Assembly (NCBI GenBank): GCA_963575745.1
Contig: CAUYUJ010003069.1
Span: forward strand, 356,351 to 420,350
Reading direction: 5' to 3'
Source of the DNA: Prorocentrum cordatum
Taxonomy: Eukaryota > Sar > Dinophyceae > Prorocentrales > Prorocentraceae
Length of the DNA: 64,000 nucleotides
The notes under the pieces were generated by a model that worked only from the letters and a program-made list of their open reading frames with translations, did no database searches and had not been told where the DNA came from. Both the position numbers and the translations under genes were made by a program. How positions within the stretch are numbered: position 1 is the stretch's first letter; each line of letters opens with the position of its first letter. Positions 41,848-51,255 of the stretch are shown here, piece by piece.

Positions 41848-43033
41848 TAAAGTCGGGCCTGCTCCTCTACAGGAGGAACATCCAAACATAGTCAAAACAT
41901 GGTCTGGGGTTGATTTTTTTCTTCCGTGAGGGCTTCGCCCCATGCCGCCGGCCCCTTGTCTCGGATAATGAGAGATGCAAAAGCTAAATCATGAGGTCTA
42001 GGCGCCGCCGTGAAGCAGTGTCGGACCTGTCTGTTTTTCGACCCTGACCCTACGGATCTGCGTGAGGGGTGCCACCGAATTTCAGAAATGTGGCACATCC
42101 CATATGTTTTTGGACCCTGACCCTACGGATCTGCGGAGGGGAGCCGCCGAATTTCAGAAATGTGGCAAATCCCATGTGTTTTTGGACCCTGACCCCCTGA
42201 CCCTGTCGATCCGCGTGAGGGGTGCCACCGAATTTGAGGAATGTTGAGAATCCCCTGGGTTTTCGGACCCTGACCCCGCCCATCTGCGTGAGGGGTGCGA
42301 GCAAATTTTAGAAATGTTGCAAATTCGATGTGTTTTTCGACCCTGACCCCGCCGATCTGCGTGAGGGGTGTCACCGAATTTGAGAAATGTGCCTAATCCA
42401 ATGATTTTTGGACCCTGACCCCGCCGATCTGCGTGAGGGGTGCGAGCAAATTTTAGAAATGTGGCAAATCCCATGTGCTTTTGCACCCTGAACCCGCCGA
42501 TCTGCGTGAGGGATGCCACCGAATCAGAAATGTGGCAAATCCCATTTGTTTTTGGACCCTGACCCCGCCGATCTGCGTGAGGGGTGCCAGCTAATCTCAG
42601 AAATGTGGCAAATCCCATGTGTTTTTGGACCCTGACCCCGCCGATCTGCGTGAGGGATGCGAGCAAATTTCTGAAATATGGCAAATCCCATGTGTTTTTG
42701 GACCCTGACCCCGCCGATCTGCGTGAGGGGTGTAGATGTTTAACCACCCCAGCAATTCAGAGCACACGCTCAGGCGTGCTGAACCTGCCCGTTTGGCCCT
42801 CCCCCATTCGCGCGGTCCATCAAGAAGGAACAGTAAGCAGCGAGAAGCAGAATTGTAACAGTGGAAACTGGAAGCTGCAACTGGTACAGGAAACTGCGAA
42901 CCTTCGGCCCACAGCCTGGTGGCCCCACAAAGGGGGCCGGCGGATTATTATTTGTGAGCATGCTCGGAGTATAGTTAAAGTCTTTCTTCTGTTTTGTCAG
43001 AAATCCGCCTGCAGGGGGACATGTCCGACCTAA
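41848..43033. mobile_element. Large TIR element T, copy 2 (1,186 bp)
   Basis: Left end TAAAGTCGGGCCTGCTCCTC then TACAGGAGGA. Right end TCCGCCTGCAGGGGGACATG then TCCGACCTAA. These are inverted copies. Directly outside both ends is the same 8-bp word GACTAGGC (41,840-41,847 and 43,034-43,041), a clean target-site duplication. The interior has no transposase and is mostly an eleven-copy 73-bp array, so it is non-autonomous. The 8-bp duplication would suit hAT-like transposition, but the enzyme is unknown. It sits in the L4 linker. Confidence 0.8.
42030..42735 (+). repeat. 73-bp minisatellite, eleven copies
   Basis: GATCTGCGTGAGGGGT begins at 42,055, 42,128, 42,208, 42,281, 42,354, 42,426, 42,499, 42,570, 42,643 and 42,716 (spacing 71-80, mostly 73). 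Each unit also has 'gaatttcagaaatgtggcaa' and 'cccatgtgtttttggaccct'. It lies wholly inside the large T element. No promoter-like function can be shown from sequence. Confidence 0.9.
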
Positions 43034-43041
43034 GACTAGGC
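43034..43041 (+). other. Target-site duplication (right) of large T element
   Basis: GACTAGGC, identical to 41,840-41,847. Confidence 0.8.
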
Positions 43042-43189
43042 CTTGACTGAGACGGCGACGTCTTGAAAGAGGCTCTGCGCGGCTGCTGTGGTGGGTCGCG
43101 TGGGCCCCCCGGGCGGTTCGCCCAGCCCGCGGCACAGAACAGCAGCTGGCGCATCTCCAGGTAGACGCCAGGCCTCAGCATATCTAATA

Positions 43190-43240
43190 TTAAGTCGGGT
43201 CTGTCCCTCTACAGGAGGAATACTCAAACAAAGTAAAACA
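43190..43240 (+). mobile_element. Solitary left end of a T element
   Basis: TTAAGTCGGGTCTGTCCCTC then TACAGGAGGAATACTCAAAC matches the left terminus of the T family. No matching right end follows within the expected distance, so the copy is truncated or rearranged. Confidence 0.6.
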
Positions 43241-44149
43241 AACGTCGTCCTAAATCTAACAGGGACTTGAACCTTGGAATGCAGCCAGCAAGTGTTGCGC
43301 ACCTTTTGGTGGCGAGGGACACCTCGATCTTGCCATGCCGTAGAATGGCAGGGAGCATCCCGTAACATTATGAAGTTCCATCTCCGACGTGTTGGCCCGC
43401 TGCCTGTACGCCACCCCAAGGAGACCATCCAAGACATCAGCATCCCCCCTCTGGGCCCTAACAAGGGCCTACCCTAACACAACCTTAAACCGATTGTACG
43501 AGGCTGGCTCTGGACTGGGACCGATCGGGGGATCCACGGCGATCGGTGGGGGTTCTGATCGGTGTTTGTGAAGCTGGGCTAGCCCAGCGAAACGCGTCAT
43601 CTCGTCATCCTCACAGGGACGTGGGGGTGGAAATTGGCCGCATCAACATGGTGGCAATTGAGCTCACGGCTTTGGCGAGGCCTCTTGAGTCGACGAAGTC
43701 GTCGTACACGCGAGGGCGTCTTGTCCCAAAGCACATCGCACCGTCAGTCGCCACCAGTTCAGCTTAAAGGTTGCGCACGAGCTCACACTCGTGCAGGACA
43801 TGGGGCTCCAGGATGTAGGCCCCTCTACTGATGAATGGCAGGTTGCATACCGAGAGAGAGAGAGACGCTCGCAAGGCGCCCAAGACGTTCACGTTGAGAT
43901 CATTGAGTCCCGCAGCGTCTTGCAGGTACAGGGAAGAGAGGAAGATGGGTTGATCCTGAGGAGGGTGCACAGCACCGTCAGTGGTCCTGAGGGGCTAAAC
44001 ACAAAAGCTCCGTCTGGCGGGGCGTGCAGTCTCCCCTGGGACCTGGCCAGCAGATCAACTCACCGGAGAGTGATCCGCCCTCCCCAGCGGATCCAGGAAC
44101 CCAGGGGGACGTTCAACCGTTGTGAAAGCACCAGTGGGAGGCTCTAGAG

Positions 44150-44304
44150 TTTAGTCGGGCATGTTCCTCTACAGGAGGGATATGAGCAATAATCGTAATC
44201 CAGTAGTCTGGTGACGAGTGTTCGTGCTCTTTTGGTTTGTTGATGTTCTATTACGGTTTTATGTCTCTTCAAAATCCGCCTGTAGGAGAACATGTCCGAC
44301 CTAA
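44150..44304. mobile_element. Small TIR element T, copy 3 (155 bp)
   Basis: Left end TTTAGTCGGGCATGTTCCTC then TACAGGAGGGAT. Right end ATCCGCCTGTAGGAGAACAT then GTCCGACCTAA, its inverted copy. Flanks CTCTAGAG (44,142-44,149) and TTCTAGAG (44,305-44,312) agree at seven of eight bases, as a target duplication should. The interior is AT-rich and non-coding. It is inserted in the L4 endonuclease region. Confidence 0.8.
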
Positions 44305-44532
44305 TTCTAGAGATGGGGTCCCCTTTCAGAAGCTTGTGTCCCTGGGTGATGACCACGGGGGCAGTGCACCGAGGCAGCCACTTTTTGATCGAAGACCACG
44401 CGGTCCTGCTGAGGGCCTCAACCTCCAAAGAGAATTCCTCCAGAGACGGGGTGAGGGGAGGGGGGCAGGTCTCTCGGGATGGCCTTGTGCGGCAGCTCAA
44501 TTTGATGATTGCGCCTCGCCAGGCCGATAAGT

Positions 44533-44575
44533 TTAAGTCGGGCATGTCCTTCTACAGGAGGAATCTTCCCATCTA
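44533..44575 (+). mobile_element. Solitary left end of a T element (2)
   Basis: TTAAGTCGGGCATGTCCTTC then TACAGGAGGAAT, without a clear right end. A weak candidate ('catgttgccccgac') lies near 44,650. Truncated copy. Confidence 0.55.
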
Positions 44576-45073
44576 TCAAGAACATAGCCTGGGTGCGTGT
44601 TTCGACTATGTTTGGTTTTTTGAAAGGTGAAGCGCTGTGACTAGATGCATGTTGCCCCGACTCCTGCACAGGGCTGGTCCCTGCGGCAGGCGAAAAGGAT
44701 TGAGTGCCCCGCCTCCAGCCAGGGGAGACTAGACAGCATGACTGGAACTGATGCCTGAGACCTGGCCGGCTGGGGAAGGCTGCCAGATCAACATGGGTTC
44801 GAGGAAGAAGGCCACCACGTGTTGGTAGGAAGCCACAAAGCGTCAGCAATCCTTTCACTTAACGTCTCGCAAAGCCTATTTGCCCACCGCCAGCGAAGGG
44901 GACTTCGGACTCAAGTTTGCCAAAGATGAATCGGTGCCATGTATGGTGAGAAGCGATCCGTATACTTGCCTCCCGTCAGCCCGCCGGGAGGACTGAAGAG
45001 GTAGGCTGGCATTATCGAATGTGTTCAGGTTCCAATCCCCCCAGCAGAGTTGCTCCCACGGGCTACAACACAA

Positions 45074-45690
45074 GTCATTATTGGTTTGCGGGGTGGGGGG
45101 GGCCGCGCAGGGGGGGCACCCTTAGGGCGGAGGGTGGGGTCCCCGCAGGCGGGGATCCTATTGGGAACACTTCATAGTCCTCCATCGGAAGGGGGGGGAG
45201 CAGAAGGAGGACCCGGCAAGGTGAGGGTGGGCACTGTGGGACCCCATAATGGGAGAGGGCACAAAGGAGCCCGACTGGCCGACCCTCCCTGCCTCCACTC
45301 AGACTTGGGACATCAGCTCCTCTGCGACGGTTGCCGAGGGTTCCCCGCGTGGCCGCGGCGTTAGGATGGTCGCCTGCGCTGCTGGCAGCTCTTCGGGGGC
45401 GGGATGAGGGGCCTGCAGATTCTTGGCTAGGCTTACGATGTTCCAACCTACTTTAGCCTTGATCACCAGAAAAAGCTTCGAGTTCCAGAAAAGTACCCCA
45501 AAGCCAGAGGGTCGTCACGTGCCGGGCCCTTGGAGATATTCGTCCGACACTGTTTCGACACTGTTTCGATATTTGTTCAACACTCTTCCGTGTGCTCGAA
45601 AGTATTTCTGATATGCGGTCCTTAAGTATGATGGGAGCAACATGATGCTAGGCTTACCAGGATCAAGTGCAGCAGTCGGAATTGACTTAC
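45074..45690. other. Stretch between L4 endonuclease and its putative N-terminal region
   Basis: G-rich words (GTGGGGGGGGCCGCGC) at 45,090-45,210, then mixed sequence with a threefold 'tgtttcgacactg' word near 45,550. No gene is recognised. Confidence 0.35.
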
Positions 45691-45699
45691 CCCCTCGCC

Positions 45700-46600
45700 C
45701 TTCCTCCTTTCAGCAGCGATGCGGACGATCTGCGTCGCCTGCGCCTCCTTGACAGCCCGAGTCGTGTCTGCCGCCTTCGAGAAAAGATTGCGGGCAGGGT
45801 CCTCTATAGATTGAGAAGATGGTACGTCTTTTCTCCATTTGAGCATTCTCATCTGACGACAACCCCATCCTTCCCATGCGCAAGAAAAACCTGAAGCAAT
45901 TTTGGATACGTCCAGCTTTCCTGCCAAGAGTGCCTCGAGGGAGATAGTAGGTGGGGGGGGCCGCCTCAGAGTCTCCCTGTGTCTGCATCCCTGTTCGAGA
46001 CTGAGACGCCACAGCCTGAGCCAGCTCATTACACGCCTTGTCCAGGATCTCGGGCTCCGACGACGTACCCTGGACGAGCTGACGCTGCGCTTTGAGCTGC
46101 TCCCCCCACGTCGCAACCCTGCGCAGTTCCCTCTCCAAGCCATGGCCGTGCCTGGGCCTGCCCCTCTGGCACCTGGCGGGCTGGTTCCCGAGCGCCCGGG
46201 GAGGGGAAGGCGGCGGCCGCCAGGCCGCGAGTCGCGCACGGCGGCGCCCGGCCTCGCGCGCGTGGCCCGCCTTCTCCGTGTAGGGCAGCGAGCGGCCCCA
46301 GCTCGGCGATCGGGAGAGGCCACCGGTGGAAAGTCCCCTGCCGCGCCCGGGCACCCTTCGCGCCCGGAGTCCTGGTCGTCTGATCCCGACCTGGGCAGCA
46401 CCTTGGAAGCACCCTGCGCCCACGATGGCTGCCCCGACAAGTGCTGGCCCCGCAGCGCCCCACGGTGCTTGCAGAAGTAGAACGCGGGCTGCCGCACACT
46501 TCACAAACTCATTTACCACTGCCAGCACCTGCGCGTTGAGACCCATCGCCGTCGTGAGGAGCCTGGAGGCCAGGCGAGAGCGCGGGCCACAGCTCGCGCC
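45700..46600 (-). pseudogene. Possible N-terminal region of L4
   Basis: A GC-rich stretch with overlapping - phases. One (46,732-45,710, 340 codons) contains LERELRRVATWGEQLKAQRQ and ILDKACNELAQAVA, a charged helix. Another starts QPAFYFCKHRGALRGQH, which could be a worn zinc-knuckle-like segment. Position and direction upstream of the L4 endonuclease suggest the LINE's N-terminal (ORF1-like) part. GC bias alone can keep such frames open, so this is tentative. Confidence 0.35.
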
Positions 46601-46739
46601 ACGGGGGCACGGAGGTCGGCGGTTTGTCTTTTTGTTCCCAGTTTGCCCGTTGCCACAGCTCGCATGCCACGGCCCCCACGAGGAACGTCCCTTCCCGCCG
46701 CCGCTGCCGCCGCCGCCGCCGCTGCCCGCCATGCACCCT

Positions 46740-47130
46740 GAGAGAGCGCGGTGGACCCAATATTATTGTGCCAAGTGCGTACACCAGGTGCATGCATAAA
46801 TCACAGGTCTTTGCGATAGGCACCGTGACGATGCACCCATGATGTACCACAAGATTGCGTGTCGGGGGCAATAGCGTATCTGAGAGCACACGCCAGTACA
46901 CGTATCAATAACAGGCGCCCACCACATTTCCCGATCATATAAGCACATGTGACGCATATTTCAAGATCGGTCTCCACAAGTAGGAACCTCGATCACCAGC
47001 ATCGGGCATCAATAACCGACACTCGAATCTGCACCAGCACCATGCTCCGTCACCACACTTCCAACAGCTTGCGTGTGTATTATCCAGCTGCCTCCTTGGC
47101 AATTCCGCCACCTTGCCAGCGTAGCATGTT
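46740..47130. other. Low-GC stretch with AGCATGCATC/CAATAAC words
   Basis: Words such as GTGCATGCATAA, CATCAATAACAGGCG and CATCAATAACCGAC recur irregularly, like 34,840-35,400. No gene is seen. Confidence 0.4.
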
Positions 47131-47279
47131 GGGTGGCAGCTGTTCGAGAAGGCCGGGGGCATGTGGGGGGAGGCTCTTGGGGCACTGACTGACGGACTGA
47201 CTGACAAGCCATACACCAAGCGGTGCGTGGGCATGAACGCTGGCTTAAAGAAGAGCCTGGGCCTGGCTCTTGGGGCAGC

Positions 47280-47530
47280 AGTCTCGAATTCTGGGATCGT
47301 GCTCCCTCGCTTAGGGGGCAGCCTTGGAGCCCTCTTGATCAGTATTGGGCGCCTGTTGGGCCGCCATCGGGCCCCCGTGCATTGGGGTCGTCTTGGGGGG
47401 CTCCGAGGTATTATCGGGCGCGTCGCGGGCCGCCTTGGCCCTCGTAGGCCGTGCTGGGGTCCTCTTTGGGGCCTTCTCGGGGCAGCCCTGGTGGCCTCGC
47501 GGGTCGCCTTGGGAAGCCCCAGCAGGGCGA
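47280..47530 (+). repeat. Degenerate CTTGGGGGCC repeat
   Basis: CCTCTTGGG/CGTCTTGGGGGGC words as at 11.9 and 30.7 kb. It is the last block before the subtelomere. Confidence 0.5.
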
Positions 47531-47603
47531 GAACCGGGCGCGCGGCAAACAGAAAGAGCGCCAGTGGACCACCTGGAAGACACAAAAGAGGGGGTGTGCT
47601 CCA

Positions 47604-47690
47604 GGGACCCCCCCCCCCCCCTCCCTCCCTTAAGGGAGGGGGTGGGGGGGGGGGGGTCGGAACCCCCCCCCCCCCTCCCCCCCTTTCCGC
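47604..47690. repeat. Long C/G homopolymer hairpin
   Basis: A C tract of about 15, then CTCCCTCCCTTAAGGGAGGG, then a G tract of about 14. It is a near-perfect inverted repeat centred on CTTAAG at about 47,630, with a second C tract following at 47,665-47,676. Length may be misassembled because polymerases slip on such tracts. Confidence 0.8.
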
Positions 47691-47744
47691 AGGGGTCCGG
47701 TGCGAGCGAGCCGAGCGCGCGGATTGTTGGACGTAGGGGCCGTC

Positions 47745-47806
47745 GTTAGGGTTAGGGGGGGCTTAGGGTTTAGGGTTTTTAGGGTTTAGGGTTTAGGGTT
47801 TAGGGC
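47745..47806 (+). repeat. TTTAGGG block 1 (interstitial telomere-like)
   Basis: TTAGGG and TTTAGGG repeats in the G-rich orientation on +. It marks the left edge of the subtelomeric region. Confidence 0.85.
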
Positions 47807-48019
47807 TTCTCTTAGCGCAGCGGCCGACAGTCCAGGCAGTGCTGCCCCCCCTTCGGCAAGCTTGATTGGGGGGGCGGTTAGCCGACCCGAGCAAGCTTGG
47901 CGAAGGGAGCAGGAGGTGCAACATCTTCCCACCCCCGGCCGCATGGCCGGCAACCTCCCAAACTACAGCCTTTTAGGGTTTAGGGCCGTTGGCCCCTAAA
48001 TTCCCAAATGCGCTCTCAG

Positions 48020-48055
<36 letters not shown>

Positions 48056-48705
48056 CCAAGCGCTCGCAGGCGCTCCCAGGCGCTCCCCGGCGCTCCCAGG
48101 CGCTTCCGGCGCGTTCCGAAGCGCTCACAAACGCTCCTAGGCGCTCCCTGGCGCTCCCGGGCGCTCCTAGGCGCTCCCAGGCCTCCCAAGCGCTTCCAAG
48201 CGCTCCCAGGCGCTCCCAAGCGCTCCCGGCGCGTGCCCAAGCGCTCCCAGGCGCTTCCTGGCGCTTCCAGGCGCTCCTTGGCGCTCCCAAGCGCTCCCAG
48301 GCGCTCCCAGGCGGTCCCGGCACGCCCCCGAGCGCTCCCAGGCGCTACCAGGAGCTCCCAGACGCTCCCAGGCGCTCCCTGGCGCTCCCAGGCGCTCCCA
48401 GGCGCTTCCAGGCGCTCCCAGGTGCTCCGAGGCGCTCCCAGGCGCTTCCAGGCGCTCCCAGGCGTCCCCGGCAGTCAGAAGAAAAGGTCTTTGGGTTTAG
48501 GGTGTTATATTCGTTGAGGATCAGGGGAGGTTTATTATTGAAGCGCGAATCCCCAAAAGAGGGGGAGGGCAGCAGCAAAAGCTGCCAAGGCGAACCACTC
48601 GGGCTACATGCTCAAGCATCTCAGAGAAGCCCTGTCTCTCGTAGACGGCGACGGTGATGCGCGGTGGGGTGGGCAGAAGCACAACGAGGTGCTTGGGAAT
48701 TTAGG
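47807..48705 (+). repeat. Subtelomeric unit A, copy 1
   Basis: Starts 'cttagcgcagcggccgacag', then a C7...G7 hairpin around 'ttcggcaagcttgatt', then 'gccgcatggccggc'. A 10-bp array (48,005-48,475) follows. It ends 'gtagacggcgacggtgatgc..ggtgcttgggaatttaggg'. The same unit recurs at 62,790-63,645. Proline/arginine/serine frames come from the array. Confidence 0.85.
48005..48475 (+). repeat. 10-bp array GGCGCTCCCA (unit A copy 1)
   Basis: About 45 diverged units GGCGCTCCCA/AGCGCTCCCA. In unit B the same array lies in the reverse-complement sense (GGGAGCGCCT). Open frames in all phases are artefacts. Confidence 0.9.
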
Positions 48706-51207
48706 GCCTGCGTTGGCGCATGCGCGCGCTGGCTGCGATCCCCCCACATCAAGGTTGTTGGGGGAGATCGCTGCCCAAGCCGCGCGCGCTATGAACTTGC
48801 ACTCCCGCCCCAGACCACCCACAGTAAAGCCCTTTAGGGTTTAGGGTTTCTCCCCCCACCCCCCCTATCAAGGGGGGTTTTCGTGTTGTGTGCGAATGCG
48901 AATATTCCGCGGGGAGCACGACGACGCGGTTTTGGCATTGCGTTCTTGGTACGCGCGCAAAGCGCTTTGCGCAGGCGCAAGAGCCAGCGTCGTCGCATGG
49001 CCAGAAATCTTTGCCGTGGGTTTAGCTGCATTCGGCTGGCTCCCAGTTGGCGCACGGCTTTGCCGAAGAACGGATTTTTCTCCTGCGGGTGTTCATTGCA
49101 ATCAGAAGGCACAGGAGAGGCCTCAAGGCCAGGCGTCGCCGCATGAGGTTTTGAGTTACGGCGTTGGCCTGTCGCAGACGCAGCATTGCCCCTGGTTCCA
49201 GTAGGCATCCTGCATTGACTTTTGCCGTTGGCCCGGCTGCCCTTGCAGCCGCCGTCGTAGACGGCTGCCGCTGGCGCAGAACATCCACAGGGGTCCGCAT
49301 GTGCCTTCGTTGCTGGCAAGCAGCACTGCGAGGGCGCTGGCGCGGCAATCCCATGGGCCCCCGATGGCCTCGAGCGAGTAGCCGCGCCGTCGGGCTCCTC
49401 GCTGACGGCGACGCGCACGGCAGTTGTATTCGCCCGCGGCTTTGGGTTTTGCTCTGAGGTCGCCCCCGCTGAAGCGATTGCTATCATCGACGCAGACGCT
49501 GTCGACGCGAGCTTCGGAAGGCGGGAGGAGGAGCGCGAGGGGGTGGGTCTGGCACCCCCTCGCTACGATGCGCGCGCATGGCTGCAGCAGCACGTCCATG
49601 GCAGACCCCCTGGAATGCCTTGGGGGAGCTCTCTGGGAGCGCTGGGGAACCGCGCCTCGACCTTTCCCCAGGATGGAAGCACGTGGGGGCGTCTGGGAGC
49701 GCGACAGGACACGCAGAGTGCACCGCGAGCGCGAGCCGTGAATGCCCGTTGGGCTTGACCGTTGGCGTCGCCCCCGCTGAAGCGATTGCATTGTCGACGC
49801 AGCCGCCTTCGGCGCGAATTTCGCATGGCTGGAAGGGGGAGCGCGAGGGGGTGGGTCTGGCACCCCCTCGCTACGATGCGCGTGCATGGCTGCTGCAGCA
49901 CCTCCATGGCAAACCTCTTGGAATTCCTTGGGAGAGCTCTCTGGGAGCGCTGAGAGAGCGCCTCGAGGTTTCCCCAGGATGGAAGCACGTGGGAGCGTCT
50001 GGGAGCGTGACAGGACACGCAGAGTGCACCGCGAGTGCGGGCCGTGGGTTGTCCATTGGGCAGGACCGTTGGCGTCGCCCCCGCTGAAGCGAGCGCATTG
50101 TCGACGCAGCCGCCTTTGGCGCGAATGTCGCATGGCTGGAGAGGGAGCGCGAGGGGGTGGGTCTGGCACCCCCTCGCTACGATGCGCGCGCATGGCTGCG
50201 GCAGCGCCTGCCTTGCGGGGGAGCGCCTGGGAGCGCCGCCAGGGGGCGCTGCCGAGTGCTTGCGAATGCATGAAAACGCTTGGGAGCGCCATGGGACCGC
50301 TTGGACTGCTTAAACGCGCTTGGGAACTCCGGGGAGCGCTTGGGACCACCTGTGGGAGCTTGGGAGCGCTTGGGGGCGCATGGGAACGCCTGGGAGCGCT
50401 TGGGAGCGTGCTGGGAGCGTGCCGGGAGCGCCTGGGAGCGCGCCGGAGCGCTTGGGAGTGCTTCGGAGCGCCCCGGAGCGCTCGGAGGCGCCAGGGAGCG
50501 CTTGGGAGCGCGCAGGGAGCGCCTGAGCAGGCTGGGAGCGCCTGGGAGCGTGCAGGGAGCGCTTGGGAGTACCGGGGAGCGCTTGGGAGCGCCAGGGAGC
50601 GCCGGGGAGCGCCTGGGAGCGTGCCGGGAGCGCCTGAGAGCGCCTGGGAGCGCCATGCGCTTGGGAGCGCTGGGGAGCGCTTGGGAGCGTGCCGAAAGCG
50701 CCGGGGAGCGCTTGGGAGCGCCTGGGAACGCTTGGGAGCGCTGGGGAGCGTTTGGGAACGTTTGGAGGCGCTTGGGAACGCTTGGGAGCGCTTGGGAGCG
50801 CTTGGGAGCGCCTGGGAACGCTTGGGAGCGCCTGGGAGCGCTTGGGAGTGCCTGGGAGCGCTTGGGAGCGCCTGGGGCGTGCGCCAGCCGAAAGGACGCC
50901 GCATGCTGTAATTTCATATGGTTTGCGGCCCCACGGACGGCCGAAAGGGCGCCGCATGCTGTATTTTCATAGGTTTGGAGCCCCAGGGGATGGCACCGAT
51001 CGCAGCGAACCCACTGGCTGGGGCCTAGGGTTAAGGGTTCTTTCTATTCTCAGAAGCACACCCACGGGGATGCATACCCGCGGGATGCGAATCCTCCTCA
51101 GCGGCTATCGCCGCTTCGTCGGCGCGGCGTGCGCGCATGGGCGGACTCGCTGATCGCTCGGCCAGGCGCCACGGGCTTCTGACGATGCACAGCCCGTGGC
51201 TTGCAGT
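48706..51207 (+). repeat. Subtelomeric unit B, copy 1 (diverged, with internal triplication)
   Basis: Begins 'gcctgcgttggcgcatgcgcgcgctggctgcgatccccccacatc'-type sequence and has short TTTAGGG words at 48,834-48,850. Then comes a ~900-bp GC-rich core, a segment triplicated every ~307 bp (49,535, 49,843, 50,149), a long 10-bp array (50,215-50,880), two 'tgta.tttcatagg/tggtttg' boxes and a hairpin-rich end. The - strand is open for 582 codons here, but the homologous frames in other copies are broken. Confidence 0.8.
50215..50880 (+). repeat. 10-bp array GGGAGCGCCT/CTTGGGAGCG (unit B copy 1)
   Basis: About 65 diverged decamers CTTGGGAGCG and CCTGGGAGCG. Derived frames (Glu/Arg/Leu/Gly on +, Pro/Arg/Ser/Gln on -) should not be annotated as genes. 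Confidence 0.9.
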
Positions 51208-51255
51208 TTAGGGTTTAGGGTTTAGGGTTTAGGGTTTAGGGTTTAGGGTTTAGGG
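51208..51255 (+). repeat. TTTAGGG block 2
   Basis: Seven TTTAGGG repeats in line, preceded 6 nt upstream by the GCCACGGGC...GCCCGTGGC hairpin. Confidence 0.95.

Larger units (their letters stand above)
43560..45073 (-). pseudogene. L4 endonuclease domain (EEP superfamily), split
   Basis: The N-terminal edge is at 45,073-44,876: WNLNTFDNASL, then HGTDSSLANLSPKSPSLAVG, resembling the first strand and helix of LINE endonucleases. The C-terminal edge is at 43,800-43,580: AELVATDGAMCFGTRRPRVY followed by DDFVDSRGLAKAVSS, fitting the ...R.YDFFV.S.GLA... end of dinoflagellate LINE endonucleases, where (I)DY/YDFF and the last strand lie. Just before it is GAYILEPHVL, in the place of the GD.N..P box, with the aspartate/asparagine lost. 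The middle is disrupted by a 155-bp T element and by stops. Confidence 0.6.
37600..46600 (-). mobile_element. LINE relic L4, - strand, broken up by nested insertions
   Basis: Collinear domains on -: a possible N-terminal region (46.6-45.7 kb), EEP endonuclease (45.07-43.58 kb), reverse transcriptase with its conserved tail (41.49-39.80 kb) and RNase H (38.20-37.68 kb). The gaps hold TIR elements (44,150-44,304 and 41,848-43,033), a family P element (38,736-38,905) and local repeats. The total span of about 9 kb therefore greatly exceeds a normal LINE. All domains contain stops or phase changes. Confidence 0.7.

Noticed and set aside
42030-42735. CRISPR-like array of 73-bp periodicity
   Set aside because: The entire 73-bp unit repeats, so there is no spacer. 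It lies inside a TIR element.
45700-46732. 340-codon - frame as an independent host gene
   Set aside because: GC-rich, glycine- and arginine-rich with no domain, overlapped by another - frame of 291 codons. It is better explained, if coding at all, as the decayed N-terminal part of L4.
47604-47690. Transcription terminator
   Set aside because: The C/G hairpin is in dinoflagellate-type DNA with no gene upstream. Intrinsic bacterial-type termination does not apply, and the tract length may be an assembly artefact.
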